Below, piece by piece: positions 46,970 through 58,209 of a stretch of 64,000 nt of DNA (within the stretch, counting starts at the first letter, position 1; every line of letters begins with the position of its first letter). Source of the stretch: Pogona vitticeps (taxonomy: Eukaryota > Chordata > Lepidosauria > Squamata > Agamidae). The notes under the pieces are model-generated. The model saw nothing but the letters and a program-made list of their open reading frames with translations, made no database searches and had not been told where the DNA came from. Where the stretch lies: positions 327,071,822 to 327,135,821 of the forward strand of contig NC_135783.1 in the NCBI RefSeq assembly GCF_051106095.1, written 5' to 3'. A program made the position numbers and the translations under genes.

Positions 46970-49900
46970 ATGTTTATTTATTTATTTATTTATTTATTTA
47001 TTTTATTTATATGCCGCCCACTCTACCCAGAGGTCTCTGGGCGGCTTACAATAATTAAAATTCAATACAATAAGATGATTAAAATACAATTATAATACAA
47101 TTAAAATACAATTAAAATTGCCATCATCAGGACCCACAGTTGTTATTTCAATTAAAAGCCTTCTGGAACAGGAAGGTTTTGACCTGGCGCCGAAATGTCA
47201 TCAACGTCGGCGCCAGACGGATTTCAGTTGGGAGGGCATTCCATAGTCTGGGGGCAGCTGCCGAAAAGGCCCTTTGTCTACAAGCCATCCCTCTTACCTC
47301 TTTGAGGGATGGCTCTTTCAAAAGGGCCCCCTGGCTAGATCTTAACTGCCGGGTAGGCTCATATGGAAGGAGGCGGTCCTTCAGGTATCCAGGGCCCAAG
47401 CCGTTTAGGGCTTTATATGTCAAAACAAGCACTTTGAATTGGGCTTGGGCAGCAACTGGTAACCAATGTAAATTGAACAGAATTGGCTTGATGTGATCTC
47501 TAGCGGCTCCACCACTCACCAGCCGCGCAGCTCGATTCTGGACCAGTTGCAGTCGCCGGACCGTCTTCAAAGGCAGCCCCACATAGAGCGCATTGCAATA
47601 ATCTATACGAGATGTTACCAGTGCGTGTGTAACTGTCATGAGACTCCGCTCGTCCAGGTAGGGCCGCAGCTGGTATAATTTCCGCAGCTGAAGGAAGGCG
47701 CCTCTGGCCACCGAGTCCACCTGGGCTTCCAAAGTTAGACTGGGGTCCAGGAGCACCCCCAGGCTGCGGACCCTGTCCCTTAGGGGGAGTGTAACCCCAT
47801 TCAGGGCAGGGAAATGGCCCTCCAACCTGTCCGGCGAAGCACCCACTAACAGCACTTCCGTCTTGTCTGGATTGAGTTTCAATTTATTAACCCTCATCCA
47901 GTCCATTATCAGGTCCAGACACGAGTTCAGCACAGAAACCGCCTCACCTGGATTGGTGGAAAACGAGAGGTAGAGCTGAGTGTCGTCAGCATATTGCTGA
48001 CTCCTCAGCCCAAACCTCCTGATGACCTCTCCCAGCGGTTTCATGTAGATGTTAAACAGCATGGGGGACAGTATCGAGCCCTGAGGAACCCCATGACATA
48101 AATGCCATGGGGCAGAGCAACTGTCCCCCAGCACCACCTTCTGGACACGGTCAGCTAGGAAGGAGCGGAACCACCGTAAAACAGTGCCCCCAACTCCTAA
48201 CCCAGCCAGCCTATCCAGAAGGACACCATGGTCGATGGTGTCGAAAGCCGCTGAGAGGTCCAGGAGTATCAACAGGGTCACACTCCCCCTGTCTCTCTCC
48301 CGGCAAAGGTCATCATACAGGGCGACCAAGGCTGTCTCTGTACCAAAACCCGGCCTGAAACCCGATTGAAATGGATCCAGAAAATCCGTTTCATCCAGCA
48401 GCGCCTGGAGTTGCCCGGCCACAACCCGCTCCAACACCTTGCCCAAATAAGGGAGGTTCGCCACTGGTCGGTAGTTGACCACCAGCCTTGGGTCCAGGTT
48501 AGGCTTTTTAAGGAGTGGTCGAATTACCGCCTCTTTCAAGGCGGTAGGGACCACTCCCTCTCTCAGAGAGGCGTTCACGGCCTCCTGGACCCAAGTGCGA
48601 ACCCCCCTGGCAGATCTTCCAATTAGCCAAGATGGGCAAGGGTCGAGCGGCGTGGTGGTAGAACGGACAGATCCAAGCACCCTGTCCACATCCTCGGGTC
48701 TCAACAATTGAAACTCATCCATTAAAGTTTGACCTAAGCACGGCACACTGGACACATCTTCCGATTTTGCAGTAACAGTGGAGTCCAGCCCACTGCGAAT
48801 CTGAGCGATTTTTTCCTCAAAATGAATAGCAAACTCATCACAGCGAGCTGATGAGCAGTCCGGGACCTCCACCAGGTTTCCCGGTTGAAGAAGATCCCGG
48901 ACCACCCGAAACAGCTCTGCTGGACGATATTCTGAGGAAGCAATGCGGCTGGAGAAATATTGCCGTTTCGCCAGCCGTATTGCCACGAAATAGGCCCGAT
49001 AATGGGCTCTAAGTCGTGTTCGATCGGATTCCCAGCGGGACTTCCTCCACCTGCGCTCTAGCCGTCTCCCCTCTCGCTTCATCGCCCGCAGTTCAGAAGT
49101 ATACCAAGGAGCTGTCTGGGCTCGGCGAGCAGGGAGAGGGCGCTTAGGCGCAATCGTGTCAACCGCCCGGGTCATCTCCCTATTCCATAGGGTGACCTGA
49201 GCTTCGACAGGAGCGCCGACCATATCAGACGGATAATCCCCCAGAGCATTCAGGAAACCATCCGGATCCATTAGTCTCCGGGGGCGGATCATCTTAATCG
49301 ATCCCCCACCCTTGCAGAGGGAAGAAGAAGCTAATAGACTGAACTTGACCAGGAAGTGGTCTGACCATGACAATGGGGTCACAACCAGCCCCTCCACATC
49401 CAAATCACCACCTTCCAGTCCCGTTGAGAAAACCAGGTCCAAGGTATGGCCCTTCTCATGTGTCGGGCCGATGACACATTGAGACAGCCCCATGGTTGTC
49501 ATGGCGGCCATGAAGTCCTGAGCCGCCCCAGTCAAGGCAGCCTCGGCATGGATGTTGAAGTCTCCCAGCACCAACAGCCTGGGAGTCCTCAACACCAGGT
49601 CCAAGACAACCTCCGTCAGCTCAGGTAGGGAGACCGTTGGTACGCAGCAGGGTGGGCGGTACACCAACAGAATCCCTAATCTGTCTCGTAAGCCCAACAC
49701 ACAATACAGGCCCTCAAGACCTCCTCTCAAAGGGACAGGAAGCCTGGTCAAGGAGATAGAACTCCTATAGACTATAGCAACTCCCCCTCCCCGACCCTCC
49801 GAGCGACACTGGTGCTGGACTGAGTACCCAGGAGGACACAGCTGGGAGAGGGGGACACCACCTTCCTCTCCCACCCAGGTCTCAGTAATGCACGCCAAGT

Positions 49901-50333
49901 CAGCACCCTCATCCAGAATTACATCATGGATGAGGGCAGTTTTATTTTGTACTGACCTGGCGTTCATCAACAGCACCGTGTGGCTCGAGGGTTTGCTGAT
50001 ATGGTCGCCTGATACCATTTGGTTGGAGGTAGGACTAGAAGAGGGGATAGATGTAAGATATCTAACCTCTCTTCTCCCACGCGGGCGTGTTCTACCCCCA
50101 CCGCCATTCCTTCCCCTACCCAGCACCACCTCAATGGCTGCCCCCTCCAACGCCCTCCCCCCTTCCTGTTCCATCAGGTCCACTGTGGGTCTTTATACAA
50201 CCTGATGGCAATTAATAATACTAACAGTTAAAACAAACAAGAACAAACCCACAACCCTTCTAATGCCCCTTCTCCCCTCCCAGCCAGGTGGCCGGTGTTA
50301 AGGAAGGGGTGGCGTGGCCCAAAGCAGAAGCAG
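46970..50333 (-). mobile_element. Full-length L2-clade LINE
   Basis: This 3.36-kb element on the minus strand has a short 5' leader (50184-50333), one long intact ORF (47148-50183), and a 3' untranslated region with 'gtaagccgcccagagacctc', 'gtagagtgggcggcatataa' and a terminal (AAAT)n-type tail (46970-47005). Both boundaries are fixed by comparison with the empty paralogue at 32318-32668. The GC-rich, CpG-rich ORF without stops contrasts with all other L2 pieces here. A nearly identical 3' part is present at 59850-60763, which indicates recent mobilisation of this subfamily. Confidence 0.95.
47148..50183 (-). CDS. L2 retrotransposon endonuclease-reverse transcriptase
   Basis: The 1011-residue protein carries out target-primed reverse transcription: it nicks chromosomal DNA and copies its own RNA there. 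Residues ~70-285 form an APE-type endonuclease: 'NARSV' (74-78), 'ITETWV' with Glu101, 'LGDFNIH' with Asp208, and 'SWSDHF' (Asp275-His276). Residues ~545-830 are the reverse transcriptase: 'VNYRPVANLPYLGKVLERVV' (569-588), 'FQSGFRPGFGTETALV', motif A 'LDLSAAFDTIDH' (Asp642), 'GVPQGSILSP' (698-707), 'YADDTQLYLS' (731-740). The C-terminal part ends '...FLFQKAFN'. All catalytic residues I can check are present and the frame is unbroken. The ATG at 50183 is the first in frame and gives ~70 residues before the endonuclease. I see no separate ORF1. Whether it is transcribed cannot be told. Confidence 0.95.
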   Translation of the reverse strand: MDLMEQEGGRALEGAAIEVVLGRGRNGGGGRTRPRGRREVRYLTSIPSSSPTSNQMVSGDHISKPSSHTVLLMNARSVQNKTALIHDVILDEGADLACITETWVGEEGGVPLSQLCPPGYSVQHQCRSEGRGGGVAIVYRSSISLTRLPVPLRGGLEGLYCVLGLRDRLGILLVYRPPCCVPTVSLPELTEVVLDLVLRTPRLLVLGDFNIHAEAALTGAAQDFMAAMTTMGLSQCVIGPTHEKGHTLDLVFSTGLEGGDLDVEGLVVTPLSWSDHFLVKFSLLASSSLCKGGGSIKMIRPRRLMDPDGFLNALGDYPSDMVGAPVEAQVTLWNREMTRAVDTIAPKRPLPARRAQTAPWYTSELRAMKREGRRLERRWRKSRWESDRTRLRAHYRAYFVAIRLAKRQYFSSRIASSEYRPAELFRVVRDLLQPGNLVEVPDCSSARCDEFAIHFEEKIAQIRSGLDSTVTAKSEDVSSVPCLGQTLMDEFQLLRPEDVDRVLGSVRSTTTPLDPCPSWLIGRSARGVRTWVQEAVNASLREGVVPTALKEAVIRPLLKKPNLDPRLVVNYRPVANLPYLGKVLERVVAGQLQALLDETDFLDPFQSGFRPGFGTETALVALYDDLCRERDRGSVTLLILLDLSAAFDTIDHGVLLDRLAGLGVGGTVLRWFRSFLADRVQKVVLGDSCSAPWHLCHGVPQGSILSPMLFNIYMKPLGEVIRRFGLRSQQYADDTQLYLSFSTNPGEAVSVLNSCLDLIMDWMRVNKLKLNPDKTEVLLVGASPDRLEGHFPALNGVTLPLRDRVRSLGVLLDPSLTLEAQVDSVARGAFLQLRKLYQLRPYLDERSLMTVTHALVTSRIDYCNALYVGLPLKTVRRLQLVQNRAARLVSGGAARDHIKPILFNLHWLPVAAQAQFKVLVLTYKALNGLGPGYLKDRLLPYEPTRQLRSSQGALLKEPSLKEVRGMACRQRAFSAAAPRLWNALPTEIRLAPTLMTFRRQVKTFLFQKAFN

Positions 50334-50334
50334 A

Positions 50335-50850
50335 AGCAGCAACTCCTGAGACATCACTGGAACCAGTTGTATTGGCTCTTGCCTTTCCATTGGACTATTT
50401 CAGTGATGTGGAGAGGGGGGATTTGCTGGTTGGGTGACAGCCTATCCTCCATATTATTTTACCCAGGCTTCGTGCTCTGGAGAGGACACTACAGCTTTGC
50501 ATACAGCGTCAATGCAAAATCAGGGAGCTGTCCACTATAATGACAGTCCCCAGTGAGTGACAAAGAAGACAGCTGTTGTTTCTGTCTTCCAATATGAAAA
50601 AGCATCTCTGAACATAACTTTATGTCAGAAATCTAATTTCCTCCGCACCTTACATATAAAACCAATCTATTATCTCCACCACTTCCCGCAAGAGAGCCAA
50701 AAACCAGGGAGATTGACAAGGGACGGATTGCATTTGCTTTCAGTGTGGAAGGGATTGTCACTCTCGAATTGTCCTTCTCATCCACACTAGATGCTGTTCC
50801 AAGACTCAGAGCACGTTACCATAGTCTCTCGAGACTGAAGGATGCCTACA
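50335..50850 (+). repeat. LINE-derived repeat, right part after the L2
   Basis: Continues the repeat started at 46845: 'caactcctgagacatcactg', 'ttgtattggctcttgccttt', 'tcgtgctctggagaggacac', then ~300 bases absent from the copy at 32318, and the shared end 'ccatagtctctcgagactga' / 'aggatgcc'. The extra 300 bases contain a coding-like zinc-finger motif, which suggests the parent is the 3' end of an autonomous LINE and that the 32318 copy is an internally deleted derivative. Confidence 0.7.
50726..50797 (+). pseudogene. Zinc-finger-like C-terminus of an unidentified LINE ORF
   Basis: In one frame this reads 'DCICFQCGRDCHSRIVLLIH' then 'TRCC', a C-x2-C ... SRI-x-L-x2-H-x3-C arrangement. The 'CGRxCxSRIGLxSH' type of finger is known at the C-terminus of some vertebrate non-LTR retrotransposon proteins. 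The preceding frame is broken, so only the finger is recognisable. It lies 50 bases before the shared 3' end of the repeat, where the end of an ORF would be expected. Confidence 0.5.
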
Positions 50851-52429
50851 CACAATCCTGTGCTGGTTGCAATCAGGTAACACACACCTGAAGCACCTTC
50901 TAATAACCACTTCCAGTTCTGTAATTATAAATGTCTGTGTGCAGTAAATACCAACAGGATCCTGCCTGGGTTTTCTTTTTAGTGTGTAGTTGGCTACAAA
51001 CTGAGGAGCTGGGGGAAGAAATAGATCCTGCAGTTGGAAATTGATAGGTGAGTAAATGAGGAAAAAGAGAGAGATAAAATAGGCAGGTGATGAATCTATG
51101 TTTAATAAGAACGTAAAAGGCCCACGGTGTAGTATAACACAGTTTATATAAGGGTTAGGATGGAAGTTTCTCTACTTAAAGCAACCTGCCCACACAGTAT
51201 GAAAGCTTCTTTCTTTTGGCAGGAACCTCATTGTCTCCATCTTCATAGGAAGCCCTATTGACTTCAATGTGAAATGGACCATTTAAGCTACCAGTCGGGT
51301 TGCGGGTCTCACAAACAATCTCCGTGAAAGCTAGAGAAGTGGGAGTGGAAGCTTCAGCTGAACTTAGACAGAAAAGCAACCACTCCACCTAAAGATTTGT
51401 GGGTCGGAGAGGGTGAATTTTGGAGAATCTGCTTTAAAAAGAAACCTTGGAAGATTGATGAACATGGACTAATCCAATACAATTTTGTCAAGATTTCTTT
51501 TTCGCAATGGATAGATGTTCTTCCCCTTTGCCACTGTATATTTTGTGTCTGATTGCATCTTTCCTAAAGCCGGCCTGCCTACTCCGGCTGCCCTGAAGCT
51601 TTACAGTGACCTCTTCACCCGATACTTGCTTCTTCTGATTGGAGATGCTAAGGACTAAGTTCAAGCATTCTGCACACAAAACCTTACCTTTGTTGAGTTA
51701 TCCTCATTCCCTAAAGATCCATCCCTCCTTTTCCTGTGGCTGTCAATGTACCTTATGCAATGTAGATGCCTTCATGTCACAAACAGAGGGCAGGTGCATA
51801 GCAGAAGGTGTCTCCAGATGTGAGAATAATTTAAGCAATGCAAAATGAGAACTGGCTTAACTGCCTTTTTGACAGGAGCCATCAAATAGCATGTAAACAG
51901 TTCTCTCCTGGCACGTGAATCCAGGGTCCCTTGGTTTGTATTTCACTCTCTTTTACCTGGATGTAAATACAGTATATACTTCATATGCAAAGTGTACTCT
52001 AGGGGTTCGAATGATTTATGTATTTGGTCTGACACAGTTGTTTATTTTCCTGATTCTGAGTCTTCACTGTAGCACCAAAGACTGCATTCTGGAGTTTGGA
52101 CAAGAAGAAAAACAAAAGCTTATTGGTCCCTTTGCCGAAGAGTAGAAGCCTCCATTTATAAATGAAACAAACAAGCAAGGTATGAAAACCATCAAGAACT
52201 TTTGTATGATGCAAATTAGGAAAGGCAAGCCAGAAGTCCTTAGTATGAACATTCCATACAGAATGGATGGTTCCAGTGTGGAAACAACATAATTTGAGAA
52301 TCTAGTTAGCTAGATTTATGAATATATTTTTTTCTGTCAAAGAATGACAAGTAGTCATGAAGAATAGATGTGCTCAGCAACCCTACGTACAATTTGGTAC
52401 AAATTACAGCTGCTGATGAATGCTATCAA
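50851..52429. other. No recognisable gene
   Basis: No gene identified. The minus frame 51176-51388 contains 'agggcttcctatgaagatgg'-type MITE-like words but no domain. The remaining short frames are not recognisable. Confidence 0.4.
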
Positions 52430-52640
52430 AACGATGTCACACCAATATTGCATGAACTGCATGGGTTGCCAGTTGTTTTATCCAAGTTCAACTCAAGGTC
52501 TTGGTTGGAATCACTAAAAGCCAGAATAACTTGAGGAGTGCTGCTGAAGGGAATCGCCTGTCTCACTATGAACCAGTTCTGTTAATTAAGATCTCTAGGA
52601 TTTGTCCTCCATTCATGGAAACTGCTGGATGGAATATTTA
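52430..52640 (+). mobile_element. Old L2 relic, C-terminal coding part
   Basis: Plus-strand 'HVTPILHELHGLPV' aligns with HIKPILFNLHWLPV. After a frame change, 'FQLKVLVGITKSQ' and 'AAEGNRLSHYEPVLLIKIS' align with AQFKVLVLTYKAL and YLKDRLLPYEPTRQLRS of the intact L2. It is heavily diverged and no 3' tail is recognised. Confidence 0.8.
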
Positions 52641-52857
52641 ATGGAGCCTTCTTCCCCACCCACAGTTGTGGGGGCACAATCTCTCGGAATCACAATTGGT
52701 TCCCATAGTCTAGGATTTTAGAACAAATTGCAAGAGATGCAGCTTTAAATGCATAGGGCTTTAAACACTTAGCTCATAAATGACAAGCTTTGAGTTCTTG
52801 TATTTGTGATGAATTTAGGGTTGCCACCTCTTTTATTGGAAAGGCTTATCTTTAATA
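52641..52857. other. Spacer, no feature
   Basis: Possibly the worn remainder of the L2 relic; nothing else seen. Confidence 0.3.
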
Positions 52858-53286
52858 CAGTGGTGCCCCGCATGACGACTATAATCGATTCTGTCAAAAT
52901 CGCTGTACAGCGAAATCGTCGTCATGCAAAAAAATCCCCATTGGAATGCATAGAAAACTGGTTAATGCATTCCAATGGGGAAAATACCTGCTCGTCCAGC
53001 GAAGATCCTCCATAGGGTGGTCATTTTGTGAGCGCCGATCAGCTGTTTTTAATGCCTGTCTTCTGAAACAAGGGTCGGAAAACAGCGGGAAGCCATTTTG
53101 CAGAGCCGATAATAAGCTGGGAAAATCATTGTCCAGTGAAAAAATGGTTCCCGAAGCAGGAACCTAATCATTGTTAAGTGAAAAAACCCCATAGGAACAA
53201 TGGTTTTGCGATTGCTATAGTGATTGCAAAAAGTCGTCATCAAGCAATTTTGTCATGCGGGGTCATCATCATGCGGGACACCAATG
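52858..53286 (-). mobile_element. pogo/Tigger-like MITE, copy 2
   Basis: This 429-bp element is flanked by TA (52856-52857 and 53287-53288). The left end 'cagtggtgccccgcatgacg' and the inverted right end 'gcgggacaccaatg' are its TIRs. Its internal order is the reverse of the 30825-31260 element (for example 'atcgctgtacagcgaaat' here on the left against 'tgtacagcgatttt' on the right there), so it lies in the opposite direction. No transposase. Confidence 0.85.
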
Positions 53287-53288
53287 TA

Positions 53289-54834
53289 GTGACATAACAG
53301 ATTGGTATAACAAATTACCTTTACCATCGTTAGAAGTGCCGTACCTGCTGAGTTTGGTTGGTGCCAATAGGGAATTTTATTTCCCTCTGCTTTTGGATTT
53401 TTTTCTAAATTTTACAAACTTCAGATTCAGGATGGGAATAATTTGAATTTTTAAAAATTCCTGTTCAGGAAACAGGGGAGGGGACTTACTTCCTTTGCCA
53501 GGAAAGCCATCAGAACAAGTTTAGAGGTCTGAATTGCAGGTTTCGTCAACTCTCTGTGGAGATGTGCCAGCAGGAAAGGCTGTCAAGCATCCATGAAAGC
53601 ACATTCTGTGGGAGTATTTGCTGGATAGTAAATGAGAAAAAGCAGGGAACACTTTCTGGATGAGCCAAAAGATAAAATAAGAATCCCACGGTTCTTGTGA
53701 CTAAAGCTTCTCTTGGCCTCCAGGTCACCACACTTTACATAACTGCAAACACACCGCGGGATATTGAAAGACACGGTGCCATAAATGCCTTCATTGTAAC
53801 ACAGACATAAATATCGTATATAAAATGCAGAGCTTCTGAATAACACACGCTCTTAAGCAGGTTCAAAGCTTAACAGCACTTTAAATGCTAGTAATGCTGA
53901 TGTTGCCCGGCTTATGGACATCTGTTCTGAACATTTCTTTAGTCAGCACCACCCCTTTTACAAGGAAATTTCTGAAGAAAATGTCAAGCTGTTACCATTA
54001 CCTCATGTTACAGATTTTTCACACCTCCGTAAGGTACACTTTTATACAGGTTTAACGAATTCAATAAACATGAAATGAAAGCTGCTCCCATTTCTGTACC
54101 CGCTGGTGTTCTGATCATTCCTACAGTGGCAGGCAAAGGAATTCTTGGCCAGCAACTGGTCACAAATTGTAACTGTAAATTCAAGAAAATTCTGTCAAAT
54201 TTGCAATGAGACAGCTTGTATTGCTTGGCTTTCAGGTTCATGGGGGGGGGAAGCAGTAGCATACACAAAGGGAAAGAGAGTCTGTTTCCTTTTGGATACC
54301 AATGTACGGTACCCGAAAACAGACTCTTACACAAAGGATGTGTATTTATATGGTGCAGTTGTTATACGAAGGCTTTGCCCGGATTATCAGAACAGATAAA
54401 AGGAAATGCTTTCTTCGCACAGAATAGCAGTAAATGGTAGAATTTCCTATTGCAAGAATTAATTATAGGCATAAACTTGGATACTTTTCAAAGAGGATTA
54501 AGCAAATTCATAATAGACAAGGCCCTCAGTGTCTGAAGCCCCATTCAGGCATTATTCACAAAAGAGGCTGTGAACATGCTTTGAGGAGAACACCAGGCCC
54601 CTCCCCCTTTCTCTTGATGTCGTAGCCAGTTTCAACACTGAGTCCAAAGGGAAGAATCCCCTGCTGGTGTGTAAGCTGCATCCATGAGCAAGAACCGTCT
54701 TGATTCCTGCAAGAACACAGAGACACCGTTTCAAAGGAAGCAAGACTCAGAGCTGCCTCTAAGCACATGCGTAGAATCAGCATTCATAACACCTACACAG
54801 CAATTTAGCGCACATAGCTTTTATTAGTGTATAT
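53289..54834. other. No recognisable gene
   Basis: No gene or identifiable repeat in 1.5 kb. The overlapping frames (54008-54334 minus; 54145-54440 plus) show no domain. A G-run lies at 54242-54249. Confidence 0.4.
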
Positions 54835-55059
54835 CAGGGATATTGGCAAGGCGTTGGGTCCGAGTCCCAAGTCCAAGTCCAGGTCCCTATTAAAAATAAG
54901 CTCTTCCCCCCCCCCAGAAAAAGGGAGGGGAGGGGGGCGTCCCAAGTCAGGTCGGAGTCATTGAAAAATAACAATACCCAAATCAAATCTGAGTTGAGTC
55001 ACTGTCGCGACTTAAGTCTGCTTTAACAGCAAATCCCACAATTCAAGTCCCCATCCCCG
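54835..55059 (-). mobile_element. hAT-like MITE, copy 2
   Basis: Reverse-oriented copy of the element at 20897-21273: it begins 'cagggatattggcaaggc' (there the right end) and ends 'caagtccccatccccg' (there the left end, 'cagggatagggactcaag'). The GT microsatellite is absent, and a C-rich/G-rich patch (54905-54940) is in its place. Flanking 'gtgtatat' and 'gtatatac' may be a worn target duplication. Confidence 0.65.
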
Positions 55060-55329
55060 GTATATACTACCTATTGAATAGTAGGTGAAAAGGCAGACCA
55101 GGAGTAGGATGTCATCAAGGCTCGGAACATTTTTAAAAGATGCATTACTGTTCTCACAGAAGTTGATGTTACTCGGAGAAACAGTTAAAGCCATTGCAAC
55201 AAATAAAATCATATCCTCTTGCTTTGTGGTGGTGGCATAAGAAAAATGGCATGACATTTATAGGTAAATTGCTTTAGATTCAGAAATTATCGTAGACATC
55301 ATCTGTTGCATATAGAGTTGTGCGATTCA
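55060..55329. other. Spacer, no feature
   Basis: Nothing recognised. Confidence 0.35.
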
Positions 55330-55440
55330 GCATGCAACTGCTGGCGTCTATGGTGATTTCTCAGCTCAGGACAATTTGCCTCCAAAAGACAATTGGTGCC
55401 ATTTGTGTAGCTACGCATAAGGATTTTGGCCGCAACTTAT
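55330..55440 (+). repeat. Unclassified ~110-bp repeat, copy 3
   Basis: 'catgcaactgctggc', 'tctatggtgatttctcagct', 'catttgtgtagctacgcata' and 'aggattttggccgcaa' match the copies at 4655 and 16724. This is the best-preserved of the three by eye. Confidence 0.5.
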
Positions 55441-55492
55441 TATATAAAGAGCAATACATTTCTAGCAACAAATTACTTATCTTCTGAAAGTA

Positions 55493-55720
55493 CCATATTT
55501 TCCATGTATAAGATTATACTTTTGTCTAAAATATTTAGGTTAAAATTTGAGGGTCATCTTATACACAGAAGTAAGAAGGGGGGGAGGATCAAAGTGCTTT
55601 GATTCCTGCTTTCCCCCTCCACTTTTTTTGCAAAAAGTGTGTGTGTGGGGGGGAAGCAGGTATCAAAGTGCTTTGATGATTCCTGCTTTCTCCCTCCACT
55701 TCCTTCTTCTCCACTCCTTC
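55493..55720 (+). repeat. Left end of a MITE, pogo-like
   Basis: Opens with 'taccatattttccatgtata' and 'gggtcatcttatacacagaa', the inverted counterpart of the element end at 1-262. A short internal duplication ('atcaaagtgctttgat') occurs at 55589-55604 and 55662-55677, each followed by 'tcctgctt'. The right end is not found. Confidence 0.5.
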
Positions 55721-55859
55721 CCCCTTTTTCTCATTATCCAAGAGAAGGAGCAAAGCTCTTTGGTGGTTTATGGTCTGAACAGAGAGGGACCTCATTTAAC
55801 ACTGAGGTCCTGTCCCCACCCAGACTACTGACTGATTCAGATGCCATCTGAGCTGGTAT

Positions 55860-56285
55860 TTACTGTATACTGATTCATAGCAGCTGGCTTTCTGTAGCTC
55901 CCTTCCCTTGGGCAGGTGAGTGGTACACAACCAAATCCTTAACCAATGGCTGGAGATGGTAGTAAGTGTTTCTCTCTCCATATTTGCCACACTCTCCTCA
56001 CCAAACTGTGGTCAGTTCCCACTCTCACTACTTTGAGGAAGGATCTGAAGACTCATCTTTTCAAATGGATTTTAAAATTGTTTTAATTGTTGCACTGGCT
56101 TTAACTATTTCCACATTTCATTGACTTTAAAGGTTTTTTTTTGAGGGGTGGATTTATTCGATTTTAATGAGTCTATGATTCAGTTTTTACTGCTGTTGTT
56201 TTTATGGTTTTATGACTGTGAGCTTACTTGAGAATTACCTCAAAATGGAAAGGCAGAGTATATAAATAATAGCAACAACAACAGC
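55860..56285 (+). mobile_element. L2/CR1-type LINE 3' relic
   Basis: Plus-strand 'LRKDLKTHLFKW' at about 56031-56070 corresponds to the F-R-x-VKTFLFQK end of the L2 ORF. It is followed by an AT-rich untranslated region and a tail with 'ggcagagtatataaataata' and CAA units. Upstream of 56030 similarity is vague. Confidence 0.7.
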
Positions 56286-58209
56286 TAAAGAGAGCAGACT
56301 TTGTGGTCCACATTGAAATGTTCTTCAGGCCAAATTAGAGACAGATACCAGCGGTTCACCATCCTTTAAAGCATTCGTAAGTGAAATACTAGCTAAGAAC
56401 TTGGATGCTAAGGTTCGTCAGATTTTCCAGTCTGCAGGAAGAGCACCTCAGAAGGGCTCTCTAGCCCCAGCCCAGGAGCCCAGGAGTGTAGCATCTCCTG
56501 GGACAGTAGCATGCCTACCTCATCAGGGGAGATGGTGCAAGAGGAGTCCCAGGTTAGGGACCCCGAAACCCGGATAGAGGCATTGCCAGCAGAAAAATCA
56601 GGGGAAGTCTCAGAGGGTCTGCATGACTCACCCAAGTTTCCCCATATCACTTCTGCACTTCTTGAGACAACGACTGCATCACAAAATCCAAAGAACTGTG
56701 TCATCTGAAGGACAGACTCGCTCTAATAAAATACTATCCCCTAAAGTACAATATACTTTACTTAAAAGTACAGCCCAAACAACATTTGCCAACATTTCTA
56801 GGCCAGATATCTGAAAAGTTTTGACGAAACCTATGTCAAGGAGTTTCTAAATTCCCTGCAAACTTTCTCTTAAAGAAACCTTCTGCATTTGCCACAGATT
56901 TTGCTTTGGGTGACATCTGGTGTGCTTGAGCTGAAAAGGAACTCACAAATTTACTTTGAATTTTTCTTCTGGCAAGATTTCAGTGGCAATTCAACAGAGT
57001 TTGTGGAAAGAGGGCATGGGGGGGGGGAAGGAGAGCTCCCACCAGTTTTGAGATATTGTACCTAATCCCTTGCCATAAAACTAGAAGGTGTGACTGGATT
57101 TTATAGCTCTGAGCTATAGTGATCCCTTCAGCCTTCCCTGTCATAGGCCTGAAAAGGCTATGGGGGTTTTTTTGCAGGCAAGTGAGTGAAACTTTTCCTT
57201 CCCCCTCTTTAGATCTCAAGCTAACTGGAGCAGACAGACCTGCATCTACATCAGAGCTGCCGCATGTGCACTTTTATCATTTCCCCTCTATTTAAATAAA
57301 CAGATGATGCCAGCAAACGGGACAATAGCATGTTGTGCTGTTTAAACAAGCATCTCTGCTTGTGCAAACACAACAACAATTCCCAGAAGTAAACAGTTTT
57401 ATTTGAGATGTCCAGGCTGAGGCTCCACCAGTGTTGCTTATCTTTTCAAAGGGATAGGAAGAATGGACCTCTGCTCAGAGTAAGCTGGTCTTTCAACTCC
57501 CACTGGTGCTAGTTATTGTTTCAGTCCATATGTTCCACACTGACTGACTTAAATCTTGTTAGTTTCTTCTCCCTCCTTCCTTTCCTCTTTCTCTGTCAGA
57601 TACTTGTGCACCCAAAGATGTAATTAGGAGGAACAGCGCATAAAATATCAAGCATCTGAAAAAATACTGCTCCTCTTTTAACATGCATTTCCATTGTCAA
57701 TATCTGGATCATCCAATACAACTGAAGACAAAAAGAAGTTTCTCATTGCTTTATATGTAGAAGCAGCTCCTGTTTTCATCGTACCTTTCAGATAATGAGA
57801 TGTCCCCAGAAAAGAAAGTGCTGTTTACATGTGAACAAGCAAGGTTAACCTAGGAGAATGAGACACACTGTGAACTACATGGAGTGCCAAGTAATCAGCT
57901 CTGCAAAAATTATCTGTAGATGAACAAAGTGTTATTATCACTGTGTTTGCTGAAAGTTTTGGTCTCGCCCATCAAATGATTGGAAAGGAGGGGAAGACGA
58001 ATAAATCATAGGGCCAAGTATTCTGCCAAGACAAAGATTATTTTCGGGCAAACTGTGAAACATAATGCACTCAAATTTCTAAAAGCCAACATGCACCTGC
58101 ATATTGTATTGGTCTTTTTTTTCCAAAAAAAAGAGTCTTTCTTCAGTTTTCATGTATTGCTCAGTCATGTCCTTAGAAGATTTTAAAGCAGAATTCAGAT
58201 ATTTCAATT
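56286..58209. other. No recognisable gene
   Basis: No gene recognised. 56430-56720 is GC-richer with an open frame (56511-56708) but without domain or splice support. Around 57250-57420 the sequence is non-repetitive and could be conserved noncoding, which cannot be judged here. Confidence 0.4.

Noticed and set aside
47140-50205. Plus-strand frames opposite the L2 ORF
   Set aside because: They are shadows of the minus-strand L2 coding sequence.
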